A stretch of DNA of 64,000 nucleotides from Rhodospirillales bacterium (GTDB taxonomy: Bacteria > Pseudomonadota > Alphaproteobacteria > Micavibrionales > Micavibrionaceae): contig JACKIQ010000001.1 in assembly GCA_020638365.1 (NCBI GenBank), positions 62,001 through 126,000 of the forward strand. Reading direction: 5' to 3'. A program made the position numbers and the translations under genes. The notes below the pieces were generated by a model. It worked only from the letters and a program-made list of their open reading frames with translations. It searched no databases and was not told the DNA's origin. Position 1 is the stretch's first letter. Each line of letters begins with the position of its first letter. Below, one piece after another: positions 26,331 through 35,100 of this stretch.

Positions 26331-27110
26331 TTACGGCATTGCCGCCCGAAAGAAGACAATCAGGCTGTTTTCATAGAAGTTCAGCCACACCAGAAACAGG
26401 GTCGATCCGACCATCATCAGAAGGACCATCGAAAGCAGGATCTGCATCGGCAGGGCGAGCAGAAAAACCTGTACCTGCGGCATGAGGCGGGAGAGGACGC
26501 CCATCGCGACGTAGATCAGAAGCGTCAGGACGAGAAAGGGGGTGGCGATCTTCACGGCGACGGAAAAGGACGAGGAGACGGCGCGGACCATGATTTCGGC
26601 CATGCTTCCGGTGTCGGGAACCTCGCCGACGGGGAACATGCCGTAGCTTTCGACCATGCCGGTTATCAGGAGATGGTGAAGGTTTGTTTCAAAGAGCAGC
26701 AGCACGCCCGTGACCGACAGCAGCGCCCCCATCAGCGATCCCTGAGAGGCGAGGGAGGGGTTGAAGACCTGCGCGTTCGAGAGGCCCGACTGCATGGAGA
26801 TCAGCATACCCGCCGTGTCCATCGCCGTCATGAACACGCGGGCCACCGTGCCAATCAGAAGGCCTATGACGAACTCTCCGAAGATCATGACGAGGAGCGC
26901 GAAGGTGGGCGGCAGAGGCGTTGGCACGTAAGGGAGGACCAGCGGGAACAGGACGAAGGACAGGCCCAGCGCGAGGTGGAGGCGGATGCGTTCGGAGACG
27001 AAAGAATCGCCGAGGCCGGGCATAATCATCACCATCGCGCCGATCCGCACGAAGGTCAGGATGAAGGCCAGAACGCCGCCGGCCAGAAACTGTTCGAGCA
27101 TGGGCTGCAT
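26331..27110 (-). CDS. fliR: Flagellar export gate protein FliR
   Basis: A 259-residue polytopic membrane protein of the FliP/FliQ/FliR export gate. FliR patterns are ILTFVRIGAMVMIMPGLGD near the N-terminus, EFVIGLLIGTVARVFMTAMDTAG in the middle, and LSRLMPQVQVFLLALPMQI near the end. About six hydrophobic helices are visible and the length is standard. It lies 34 bp downstream of fliQ and 23 bp upstream of flhB. Confidence 0.96.
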   Translation of the reverse strand: MQPMLEQFLAGGVLAFILTFVRIGAMVMIMPGLGDSFVSERIRLHLALGLSFVLFPLVLPYVPTPLPPTFALLVMIFGEFVIGLLIGTVARVFMTAMDTAGMLISMQSGLSNAQVFNPSLASQGSLMGALLSVTGVLLLFETNLHHLLITGMVESYGMFPVGEVPDTGSMAEIMVRAVSSSFSVAVKIATPFLVLTLLIYVAMGVLSRLMPQVQVFLLALPMQILLSMVLLMMVGSTLFLVWLNFYENSLIVFFRAAMP

Positions 27111-27144
27111 GGTTATTTCCGGTCCCCTGCCCCTTTGTTGATTT

Positions 27145-27408
27145 TTAACCGCCGATCATCTTGTCGGCCAACGTGTGCATGAACTCGACGAGCGTGTTCA
27201 TCATAAACGGCAAAAAGAAAAACAGAGAGAGGAAGATCGCCACGATCTTCGGCACGAAGACGAGCGTGATTTCCTGCACCTGCGTGAGCGCCTGTATGAG
27301 CGCGATGGTGACACCGACCAGCAGCCCGACCAGAAGAACAGGCAGGGAAATCTGTATGGTAATCAGCAGCGCCTCGCGCACGGTGTCGATGACTTCAGCG
27401 TCGGTCAT
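27145..27408 (-). CDS. fliQ: Flagellar export gate protein FliQ
   Basis: An 87-residue protein with two hydrophobic helices (about 15-35 and 52-72). EALLITIQISLPVLLVGLLVG, IALIQALTQVQEITLVFVPK and the C-terminal MNTLVEFMHTLADKMIGG are typical FliQ. It opens the fliQ-fliR-flhB block. The 69 bp to the upstream unknown gene contain no clear terminator, so read-through from the flgB promoter is likely. Confidence 0.96.
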   Translation of the reverse strand: MTDAEVIDTVREALLITIQISLPVLLVGLLVGVTIALIQALTQVQEITLVFVPKIVAIFLSLFFFLPFMMNTLVEFMHTLADKMIGG

Positions 27409-27477
27409 GGGAGAAAGGGTAGCAGAAAGGGCTTAGCGGGACTATGCGCGGAGGGACATTAGGGCGGAGTTATCCCC

Positions 27478-27999
27478 TTATCTGGGTTTTGCTATGTCCT
27501 GAATGGGGCCTAAAATTTTTTCAGCGAAATGAATGACCTTTGGATCGCCCTCTACTTCCCGATGCTTAGTGATAAATTTTTTAAGCTTGAGTGTAAATTC
27601 TTCCGGGCAATCCTTGGCCACGGTCTCTGTAAACTCTTCACCTGGGTTGGCACCAAACTTCAAAAACCACATTCCGAACCAGAGATATTCAACACGGTTA
27701 TCGACGGGCAGGTTCTTTATGTTTTTCTCATACTCGTCGAAGAAAGCCGCCCATGTTCTACCATCGCCAAAGTACGCATGAGCGCTGTTCTCCTGATAAC
27801 TTCTGTCCCTGTTAGCGATCCGTACAATCTTCCCTATCGACTGCTCAAGTCTGTCCGTATGCGCTCTGTCTTTCTGATTTGCCAGAGCGGACTGGGGCGT
27901 GATCGGCAACAGCAGAAAAAAGCCCAATATAAGACGGCGGAGCGTTTTTACTTTCTGGAAGCGGGAATGGATCATGCGACCGGACTCTACCACATTCAT
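27478..27999 (-). CDS. Predicted secreted protein of unknown function inside the flagellar operon
   Basis: About 173 residues, not recognised. The N-terminus has a basic region (KVKTLRR) and a hydrophobic core (LILGFFLLLPIT) ending in SALANQ, a plausible signal peptide cleaved near residue 44. The mature part is hydrophilic with aromatic patches (YLWFGMWFLKFGANPGEEF) and no motif I know. It sits between fliE and fliQ on the same strand. Its bases are visibly more AT-rich than those of its neighbours, suggesting a later insertion. Starts at 27999 (AGGG 9 nt upstream) and 27975 both fit; a TTG at 28038 is less likely. It might be a periplasmic flagellar accessory, or unrelated cargo. Confidence 0.65.
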   Translation of the reverse strand: MNVVESGRMIHSRFQKVKTLRRLILGFFLLLPITPQSALANQKDRAHTDRLEQSIGKIVRIANRDRSYQENSAHAYFGDGRTWAAFFDEYEKNIKNLPVDNRVEYLWFGMWFLKFGANPGEEFTETVAKDCPEEFTLKLKKFITKHREVEGDPKVIHFAEKILGPIQDIAKPR

Positions 28000-28066
28000 T
28001 GCCTTATGCCCTAATCCTGTATTCCCCTTACAAAACAAGTAAAGCGCAGAAAAAACCAGATACGCA

Positions 28067-28393
28067 CTAAATCGGCATGCGCATGATGTCCTGATAGGCG
28101 GAGACGAGGCGGTCGCGCAGAGCCACGACGGTTTGCAGGGCGAGCTCGGCCTGGGTTACGGCCTGGACGACTTCGGTGACGTCGGCTTCGCCGGTGACGG
28201 CCTTGGCAGACATTTTCTCGCCCGCCTTGATCGTGTCGACCGTGTTTTCCAGCGATTTTTGGAGGAAGTCGGAGAAGGTCACGCCGCCGTCTTCCTGAGC
28301 GGAGACCTTGCCCGCGGCCTTCGCGCCGACATTCAGCGAGTTTCCGTAGGCCTTGGCGGCGAGGTTGCTGTCAAAAATCTTATCGGCTGGCAT
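28067..28393 (-). CDS. fliE: Flagellar MS-ring/rod junction protein FliE
   Basis: The 108-residue FliE joins the MS ring and export gate to the proximal rod. The conserved C-terminal half reads TFSDFLQKSLENTVDTIKAG, VTQAELALQTVVALRDRLVSAYQDIMRMPI, the FliE signature. Length is standard. It follows flgC by 39 bp with a GGGAG ribosome-binding site. It is one of the first exported proteins, so its place with flgB and flgC is functionally sensible. Confidence 0.95.
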   Translation of the reverse strand: MPADKIFDSNLAAKAYGNSLNVGAKAAGKVSAQEDGGVTFSDFLQKSLENTVDTIKAGEKMSAKAVTGEADVTEVVQAVTQAELALQTVVALRDRLVSAYQDIMRMPI

Positions 28394-28432
28394 TACGGGG
28401 AACTCCCAAGATGTTCATATTCTACCCTGTCC

Positions 28433-28852
28433 TTACGCCCTTAGCAAATCAATCGTGCGGAGAATCATGCCGCGCGCCTGTTCGATCAGGCCGAGATTGG
28501 CTTCGTAGGAGCGCTGCGCCTCGCGCATGTCCATCATTTCCACCAGCATATTCACGTTGGGCGTTTTAACATAACCGTTGGCATCGGCCGCCGGGTGGTC
28601 GGGCATGTATTGCAGGGTGAATTGCGGGTTTTTCTCTACACCGATCTTGTCCACCTTGACCAGTTCGACGCCGGTGGCGCGGTCGAGTTCGTTGGTGAAG
28701 CTGATGGTCTGGCGGCGGTAAGGATCGGAGCCGGCGGTTTTTCCGGTCGTATCCGCGTTGGCGACGTTTTCGGCGATGACGCGGACGCGCGCGCCCTGCG
28801 CCTTCATACCGCTGGCTGAAACCATCATTGCGCCGAACATATCCGAACTCAT
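28433..28852 (-). CDS. flgC: Flagellar proximal rod protein FlgC
   Basis: A 139-residue rod protein. The N-terminal MVSASGMKAQGARVRVIAENVANADT and C-terminal VEMMDMREAQRSYEANLGLIEQAR are the paired helices that form the rod coiled coil. The DPYRRQTISF motif near residue 43 is also FlgC-like. It is coupled closely with flgB (28 bp upstream) and has a strong GGAGAG site. Confidence 0.96.
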   Translation of the reverse strand: MSSDMFGAMMVSASGMKAQGARVRVIAENVANADTTGKTAGSDPYRRQTISFTNELDRATGVELVKVDKIGVEKNPQFTLQYMPDHPAADANGYVKTPNVNMLVEMMDMREAQRSYEANLGLIEQARGMILRTIDLLRA

Positions 28853-28880
28853 GGGTTCTCTCCTTCCCTAGTTCCTTAAA

Positions 28881-29297
28881 TTATCTCGCCCCGAGAGCGA
28901 TTTTCATCATGCCGACCTGCTTCTGATAAACATTCAGCATGAGGTTGTAATCCATGACGTTGCGGCCCGCGCTTAAGAGCTGTTCCTCGATAATGACCGC
29001 GTTGCCGACCGGGGCGACTTCGTACACTTTTTTCTGGTCGCGTTCGCCCGCCGCGCCGGGTTCGCCGGAGGCGCTTCCTAAATGCCGGGAGTCCGTCGTG
29101 GCGGGTCTGACGTTGCCTGCGCCCTCTTCGGAGACGCCCTTGAGAATCGAGCCGAAATCAACGGGCTTGAGGTCGCGCGGGCGATAGCCGGGCGTGTCGG
29201 CGTTGGCGATGTTTTCGGCGATGACCTTATGGCGCTGGGACAGATAGTCCAGTTTCGCGCCGATCGCCTTAAAGAGAGCTATGTCTTGTCCTGACAT
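28881..29297 (-). CDS. flgB: Flagellar proximal rod protein FlgB
   Basis: A 138-residue rod protein. ALFKAIGAKLDYLSQRHKVIAENIANADTPGYRPRDLKPVDF at the N-terminus and MDYNLMLNVYQKQVGMMKIALGAR at the end fit FlgB. It is the first gene of the minus-strand operon running through flgC, fliE, the secreted unknown, fliQ, fliR and flhB. A good sigma-54 promoter lies upstream at 29362-29378 with a leader of about 54 nt. Confidence 0.96.
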   Translation of the reverse strand: MSGQDIALFKAIGAKLDYLSQRHKVIAENIANADTPGYRPRDLKPVDFGSILKGVSEEGAGNVRPATTDSRHLGSASGEPGAAGERDQKKVYEVAPVGNAVIIEEQLLSAGRNVMDYNLMLNVYQKQVGMMKIALGAR

Positions 29298-29361
29298 GAG
29301 GGAACCCCTAAAGTTATACTCTAAAGCTTACTCCGGCCCCTTTGGGGCTTGCGGGATACCT

Positions 29362-29378
29362 TGCAGGATACGTGCCAA
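29362..29378 (-). promoter_or_regulatory. Sigma-54 promoter for the flgB operon
   Basis: The minus strand reads TTGGCACG-N4-CTGCA, one base off the TGGCACG-N4-TTGC(A/T) consensus, with the invariant GG and GC 12 bp apart. It overlaps the start codon of the FlhB-like gene on the opposite strand. Confidence 0.78.
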
Positions 29379-29761
29379 TGACGGATTTTTTCGATGACGG
29401 GGGGGATGCGGCGGATAAAGACCCGCTAAAGCCTTTGAATTCCTCAATAATTCCGAAAGACAAGACTGCCGTAGCCCTGAAGGACTCGATGGGCGGGAAA
29501 AAAGTGCCGCGTATTGCCGCCGCCGGGCGGGGCTTGCTGGCCGAAAAAATCCTCGAACTGGCCCATGAAAACGGCATTCATATCCGCGAAGACGGAGATT
29601 TAGCGCAGCTTTTGGCCAAAATAGAGCTGGATAGCCCTATTCCCAGCGAAACATTTCCGGCCGTTGGGGAAATCCTTTCGTATGTGTACCGGGCCAACGG
29701 GCGGCGCGATCCTTTTGACACGGAGAAGAATTTAAGCGAGAATAATTCCATAACGGATTGA
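29378..29761 (+). CDS. FlhB C-terminal-domain-like protein
   Basis: A 127-residue soluble protein related to the cytoplasmic C-terminal domain of FlhB/EscU. KVPRIAAAGRGLLAEKILELAHENGIHIRED and FPAVGEILSYVYRANGR align with the end of FlhB. It has no membrane helices and no NPTH cleavage site. Such FlhB-tail paralogues exist in many alphaproteobacteria (and as FlhX in Helicobacter, where one can stand in for the cleaved C-domain). The ATG at 29378 is preferred over a TTG at 29342 because the extra residues are not conserved-looking. It heads a plus-strand run leading to fliO and fliP. Confidence 0.82.
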   Translation: MTDFFDDGGDAADKDPLKPLNSSIIPKDKTAVALKDSMGGKKVPRIAAAGRGLLAEKILELAHENGIHIREDGDLAQLLAKIELDSPIPSETFPAVGEILSYVYRANGRRDPFDTEKNLSENNSITD

Positions 29762-29774
29762 AATCGGGGGGAGA

Positions 29775-30059
29775 ATGAGCGTTGATCAGACGGCTGTCGA
29801 GAGTTTCGAACGCGAGATTGACTCGATTTCGCAAGTCATTACAGAGGCTTTCGATACGCTTAAGACCAAAAAAGCGCCCGTCTTAAACGGGCTGGCCGGA
29901 CGTATTGACGCGTTATGCGACCGTGTGGGGCGGCTTGACGCTCCTACAGCGAAGTTCCTGCAACCGCTTATCGCGGGCGTCATCAGATCTCTGGATGAGT
30001 TGGCCGTCGAGCTTGAACATTATCAGGCCGGCCTCGGCAAAGGGGAAGCCATTCCATGA
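29775..30059 (+). CDS. Small helical protein of unknown function, coupled to fliO operon
   Basis: A 94-residue protein predicted to be mostly helical, with no signal peptide or membrane segment and no motif I recognise. It is preceded by a GGGGGGAG ribosome-binding site. Its stop overlaps the next start (ATGA), so it belongs to the FlhB-like/unknown/Sel1/fliO/fliP run. Size, acidity and helical pattern would fit an export chaperone or a small regulator, but that is a guess from context. Confidence 0.65.
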   Translation: MSVDQTAVESFEREIDSISQVITEAFDTLKTKKAPVLNGLAGRIDALCDRVGRLDAPTAKFLQPLIAGVIRSLDELAVELEHYQAGLGKGEAIP

Positions 30060-30571
30060 TCATGGATTTTATCACCCGCAGAAGGGCCTACTGGATGCTG
30101 CGCAACGGCCGGAATTTCAAGGGTCTGTTCAAGTTGATCAAGCCCTATGTCCTCAACAAGGACCCCGATGCGCTTTATATCTATTCCTGCTTTACCCTGC
30201 CGGAGTGGAACGAAGACGAATCCACCTTTTTCAAACGACGTTTCAAGTATGTCCGGCATGCGGCGAAGGCCGGGCATCTGGATGCGCTTCACGAAGTGGG
30301 GCTGATCTACCATACAGGGTTCGGCGGGGTCGAGCAGGACAAGCGCAAAGCCGCGCAAATATTCAAAGCTGCCGCGGAGAAAGGGCACGCGACGTCCAAG
30401 CTTTATTACGGGCTGGACCTGTTTTACGGGTCCTGCGGGATTGAAAAGGACGAGGGCCTAGGGATAAGTTATGTCACACAGGCCGTGGACGAGGGCGTCA
30501 AGGATGCGCGTTATACCCTTAACAAGCTTCTCAAGCTTGTCGAGATCGAAAAGCAGAAGAGCGTTTCATGA
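30056..30571 (+). CDS. Sel1-like repeat protein in the fliO operon
   Basis: A 171-residue protein with tandem Sel1-like (TPR-related) helices. Repeat units are seen around AAKAGHLDALHEVGLIYHTG, KAAQIFKAAAEKGHATSKLYYG and YVTQAVDEGVKDARYTLNKL (residues about 65-160). No signal peptide is present, so it should be cytoplasmic. It is translationally coupled on both sides by ATGA overlaps, to the 94-residue unknown before it and to fliO after it. This suggests a role in export-gate assembly, but Sel1 repeats only say that it binds protein. Confidence 0.72.
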   Translation: MIMDFITRRRAYWMLRNGRNFKGLFKLIKPYVLNKDPDALYIYSCFTLPEWNEDESTFFKRRFKYVRHAAKAGHLDALHEVGLIYHTGFGGVEQDKRKAAQIFKAAAEKGHATSKLYYGLDLFYGSCGIEKDEGLGISYVTQAVDEGVKDARYTLNKLLKLVEIEKQKSVS

Positions 30572-30945
30572 GCGAAGATCTTTACCTTGATTTCGGGCGC
30601 ATGATCGCCGCCCTGCTGTTCGTCATCGCGCTGATGGGCGGTCTATCCCTTATCCTTCGCAGGCTTGGACTTTCCGGGCCTGCACCTGCACACAGCGGGC
30701 GCAAGCGGCTCAAGATTATCGAATCCCTGCCGCTTGATGCGCGGCGGCGTCTGGTGCTGGTCCAGTGTGACGAGGCGCAGCACCTTGTGATTATCGGACC
30801 CGGAGGCGAGACGGTTATCAAAACCGATATTCGGCCCGCCGAGAACGCCCATGATCCGGAGCAGGCCCGTCCCGCCAACGACCCCGGAGGTTCCGGACGA
30901 GCCCTGCACTCCCCCTCGCCTGTGGATGCTTCCGGCAAATCCTGA
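30568..30945 (+). CDS. fliO: Flagellar export gate assembly protein FliO
   Basis: A 125-residue protein with one N-terminal membrane helix (about 9-31) and a cytoplasmic domain. The FliO pattern is seen as RLKIIESLPLDARRRLVLVQCDEAQHLVIIGPGGETVI. The tail is proline-rich and probably disordered. FliO helps FliP assemble into the export gate and typically precedes fliP, as here. The start overlaps the Sel1 gene stop. Confidence 0.88.
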   Translation: MSEDLYLDFGRMIAALLFVIALMGGLSLILRRLGLSGPAPAHSGRKRLKIIESLPLDARRRLVLVQCDEAQHLVIIGPGGETVIKTDIRPAENAHDPEQARPANDPGGSGRALHSPSPVDASGKS

Positions 30946-31002
30946 GGCTTGTCTTTTTCCCGTCCGCTTGCCCGTGTAGGATTCCGGGAAACGGATTATG
31001 TC

Positions 31003-31830
31003 ATGATTCCTTCACGGGCAAAATTTCGCCACTCCTTCTGCTTTCAGGCACTCCCCTTTCGGATGCGCCTTTTTTTCGTCTTGATGCTGGCGCTTACCGT
31101 TTTCGCTCTTGGCCAGTTTTTTGTTACTTCTCCGGCCATGGCTCAGGCGATTTCCATAGATTTCGGGTCTGAGGGAGACGGAACGGTCAGCGGACGGCTG
31201 ATCCAGATCGTCGCCGTGATGACCGTCCTGTCGCTCGCGCCTTCGATTCTGATCATGATGACCTGTTTTACGAGGATCATCGTGGTTCTGTCGTTCCTTC
31301 GAACGGCGATCGGGATCCAGCAGACTCCTCCCAATACGGTTATCATTTCTCTGGCGCTTTTCCTGACGTTTTTTATCATGACGCCGACCTTGCAGGCAGC
31401 GTACGAATCCGGGGTGAAGCCCCTGATGGAAGAGGAGATCGACGAAGTTACGGCGTTTGAACGCACTACAACGCCATTCAAGCGTTTTATGCTGGATAAC
31501 ACGCGGGTCAAGGACCTTGAACTTTTTGTGGACCTAAGCAAAGCCGGGCCGTTCGACTCACCTGACGCGATCCCGCTTCAGATCGTCATCCCCTCTTTCA
31601 TGATTTCCGAGTTGCAGCGCGCGTTCGAGATCGGATTTATGCTGTTCTTGCCGTTTTTGATTATCGACCTCGTGACGGCCTCGATCCTTATGTCGATGGG
31701 GATGATGATGCTGCCTCCCGTTACCGTCTCGTTACCGTTTAAAATAATCTTTTTTGTCTTGGTGGACGGATGGAGTCTGGTGGCGGGTTCCCTGATCCAG
31801 AGTTTTGATTCGGGAGTCCCCCATCCCTAG
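31003..31830 (+). CDS. fliP: Flagellar export gate protein FliP
   Basis: FliP is the main subunit of the export gate. Typical segments are QIVAVMTVLSLAPSILIMMT, TRIIVVLSFLRTAIGIQQTP, PFKRFMLDNTR, IPSFMISELQRAFEIGFMLF and the C-terminal MMMLPPVTVSLPFKI. A cleavable signal peptide (MRLFFVLMLALTVFALGQFF) is visible, as is common for FliP. The frame is open from a TTG at 30949; ATGs at 31003 and 31063 are both possible, the latter starting at the signal peptide. Its last 92 bp overlap tail to tail with the small membrane-protein gene on the other strand. Confidence 0.93.
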   Translation: MIPSRAKFRHSFCFQALPFRMRLFFVLMLALTVFALGQFFVTSPAMAQAISIDFGSEGDGTVSGRLIQIVAVMTVLSLAPSILIMMTCFTRIIVVLSFLRTAIGIQQTPPNTVIISLALFLTFFIMTPTLQAAYESGVKPLMEEEIDEVTAFERTTTPFKRFMLDNTRVKDLELFVDLSKAGPFDSPDAIPLQIVIPSFMISELQRAFEIGFMLFLPFLIIDLVTASILMSMGMMMLPPVTVSLPFKIIFFVLVDGWSLVAGSLIQSFDSGVPHP

Positions 31831-32146
31831 AATAGCTTGCCCCGTCTGGGACAGGGACCAAATCAGTTGCAATGTAGGGAAACCTGCCGGTTGAACGGAT
31901 AATAAGGACCATTAACATCATAAGAACCGCGCAAAGGAAAAGAAGTAGTACAGATGCTGCGTCCTGGAGAAGCTTTTCTTTTTGTTTTCTGTAATTTTTC
32001 CGGGAAGCTAACACGATGGCCTCGTTTATAATCGCGGCAACTTCGTGATCTTCTATTTCGCGCGACTTTTTGGCCCCCTGATCAGAGCCTCCAGCTTCTA
32101 TTCGATCTTCTGGTCCGTCTCCGACAGATTCCTTGCTGTCAATCAT
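31739..32146 (-). CDS. Small membrane protein of unknown function
   Basis: A 135-residue protein, not recognised. It has an acidic N-terminal cytoplasmic part (about 1-60), one strong hydrophobic helix (VLLLFLCAVLMMLMVLIIRS, about 66-86) and a Pro/Gly/Asn-rich C-terminus. It starts 11 bp after the AMIN/TPR gene stop and is the last gene of the MotB-like operon. Its 3' end overlaps the end of fliP by 92 bp, which is unusual but tail to tail. It could be an assembly factor of that operon's envelope complex. That it is a real gene rests on position and hydrophobic pattern only. Confidence 0.55.
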   Translation of the reverse strand: MIDSKESVGDGPEDRIEAGGSDQGAKKSREIEDHEVAAIINEAIVLASRKNYRKQKEKLLQDAASVLLLFLCAVLMMLMVLIIRSTGRFPYIATDLVPVPDGASYSRDGGLPNQNSGSGNPPPDSIRPPRQKRLF

Positions 32147-32157
32147 CGGCTTTTATC

Positions 32158-35100
32158 TCATTTACGTTTTGTTTCCGTCTCCGGGGCTTGAGGGGCTATT
32201 ATATCGTCTGATTTGTATGCGTTCAAAAATTCCTTAAAAAGATCTACTTCCGAGACTACGGACATCAGGGTTTCACGGTCAGCCAATACAGCGTTGCGAC
32301 GCTCCCTCGTTATCACTTCGAACTGGTGCGCTTTTGGCGTTTTCACCATGAGGGAACCGTATTTCTTTCGCAGACTGGCGATGGCGATCCGGTCATTCGC
32401 GAGATTCAGCGCTACGGCCAGATTCATGATAATCTGCGTCTGCTGCTCGGAAAGCGGTTCCGCGCCGAGGGACTGGCCTTCGAGGACCTGGTTGAGCGCA
32501 TCAGCCGCCTCCGCCCAAAAACCGGCCTGCCATGAAATATCGGCGCGAAGGCGGTTTACATCGGATGTCGGTTCCATACCCTTCAGGATGTTCAAAGCCT
32601 GCTGCGCCCGGTTGTCCTGAGCGTTCGCCCTGGCGCGCAGGAGCGTCATTTCATATTCCGTTCTGTCCCTTTCCTGCCCCGGAAGCGCCAGTTTTACCGG
32701 GTTTTCCAGCTTGCTTAGTGTTCTGAGCGCTTTTTGCGGCTGGCGGTCCAGCAGGTAGACCACGGCAAGGCGTTTTCCAACACGGATTAAATCCTCCCCT
32801 TTCAAACGTTTATTGACCTGATTTTCCAGTATTTCCGAAGCGCGGCCAAGAAGGTCGGCCTTGACCAGATGCTCAGCGAGCATGCGCTCGATCTTGTCGC
32901 CTTCAGCGCCCGGCGGGTTGAGTTCCCTGAACTGTTCAAAAAGAGCGACGGCATCCAGCGCGGAGAGTTTTTCAAGGTCAGGCCCCATATAAAGATCAGT
33001 GAAGGCTTTGCGCATATCGGCGGCGACCCGACGGGCGAGTTCCGTGTTCCCCGACACTTCGGACGCATCACGCATAATTGTCAGCCCCTTCACATATTCC
33101 TTTTTGCGGAAATAGGCGTCCCCCAGCCAGTAATTCACCAGCCCCTCAATCTCGTCACCGCGCCAGGCGTAGCGAAGGCGTTCGAGACGGTCGATGACTT
33201 TTTCCGTCGGTATCGCCCCGGATTCGTCAAGCAACCGCGTAACAGCCAGCCCTGCCTTCACGCGGTAGAGGTCGTCCTGCCCCTCTTCAAGTTTTTTCCA
33301 TGTATCTATGGCCTTTTGCCTTTGCCCCTTCTGACGGGCCGATTCTCCACGCAGATAATCGAGCGCCGCCTCCATAGGCGCATTCAGATCCGCCTTGTAA
33401 TGTTCAATGAGCGCGAGAAGCTCATCGGCCTTATCGACTTCACCGGCCCGCAGCAGGACCTCCGAGAGAACGAGAGCGAGACGGCGGCTTACCTGCCCCG
33501 GATATTCATAGAACGGGCCAAACTCAAGAGGCATGACGTCTATAGCCTGCTGCCAGTCGCCCAGATCGGCCAGAACGTATGCTTTCCAGTATCCAACCTC
33601 TTCATATTTTTCGAGTTCCGGGCGTTGGAGATAAGCCAAAGCGACATCGGTTTTACCGTCAAATGCATTCGCCATCCCCCGTAACGCCACGTATTCGGGG
33701 TTTTTTGCCATGTCAGGAAGCTCCTGTACGGCAAACTCCAGAAAGCCCAATGCTTCAGCGCCCATACCGCTGAGAAGGTAAGCCTTGGCCAGCGCGATCA
33801 GATCCTCTGCGCGGCTGCTTTTCGAATATAGCGGCAGTTCCGCAAGAACAAGGTTGGTGTTTTTATCCAGAGATTCAAACGGGATCCTCTGCCATTGCGA
33901 AAAGTTGAAAATCTTCGGCCCCTCAGGTTTTGAGCTTTTATGCGGAGATTTTCTAAATTGCTCCTCAAGGGCCGCGTCTTCGACCAGCTTTTCAGGCAGG
34001 ACAGCCAAGCCGCCGGGACGCGTTATTTCCACTCCCTCTTCGGTGATTCTGACCTCCAGATTGTCGACTTTCGGACGGATCGCCATACCCACTATGGAAT
34101 GCAGGATCGTGAAGTCGACAAAATCATATTGCTGACCTACAAACTGAGCCGAGTCCCTGACGGTTACGATCTTTAGCGTCCGGCCTGATAACGGATCGAC
34201 CGTTTCGAGGACTGCGGTTGCATCCTTGACGGGCCAGACGATTTTTCCGCCACGCGAGAAATTTCCGCTCCTGGTGACGCGCTCCGGCTCTACAGGTTTT
34301 TCCGTCGTCTGTTGCTTATCGAAAATAATTTTCCAGGAAAGTTCTTCGCCCTTGGAGCGCACGTTATAGCCCGAGGGATAGGATGTCCGGAAAACCTGCC
34401 CTCCGGTCAGAGGCGCGTTCACAAAAGGCGCGAATATGTGAGGAGTTTTGCTGTTTACCACAGGTTCGAGATGGCGCGATTCTTGATCAGTCACAAACCA
34501 AAGTTCGCCCCCCTGTTCAAAGACGGACAAACCGACCGCCGACGTTGACGTAACGGTCAGAACATGAAGAGCGGACGGATCGGCCTTAATTTGCGGGGAC
34601 GGCGGAACAATTTCAGGTTTTGCTTCCTCCTTTACCTTGAGTTTGGGAACCGGGGTTATACTTTCGTTGTCTTTCGGTTCTGGCTGCGGTTCGTGTTGCT
34701 CCGAGGGCTCCGGCGAGGGTTCCGAATGTTTGTCATGAGCGACAGGCGCCTGCGCCGTTTCCGCTTTTTGTCCGTGTTTTTGTTCGTGCCGGTCCTCGCC
34801 CTTGTTTTCCGGCACGGACGGCATCTCCTGTTCTGCCGTGTGAGCGGCGGTTTTGGCTACAGTTTCTGGCTGCTCAGGCTCTTTGTGTTCGGGCTTTTCC
34901 GGTTCTGCCGGCTGATTGTCGATCGGCGGCGGCTTGGCCAGGGCGGATGTCTCGGGTATGAGTTCGTATTTCAGCCCGTTCGATTCGTATTCGCCGGGCG
35001 GCAGGGAATGGGGCAGTTCTCCTGCGATTTTTTGCTTCTCCTCAGGTTTTTCTTCGGATTCCGGATTAACTGTCTCGTTTTTTTCTTCGGCTTTGCCCTG

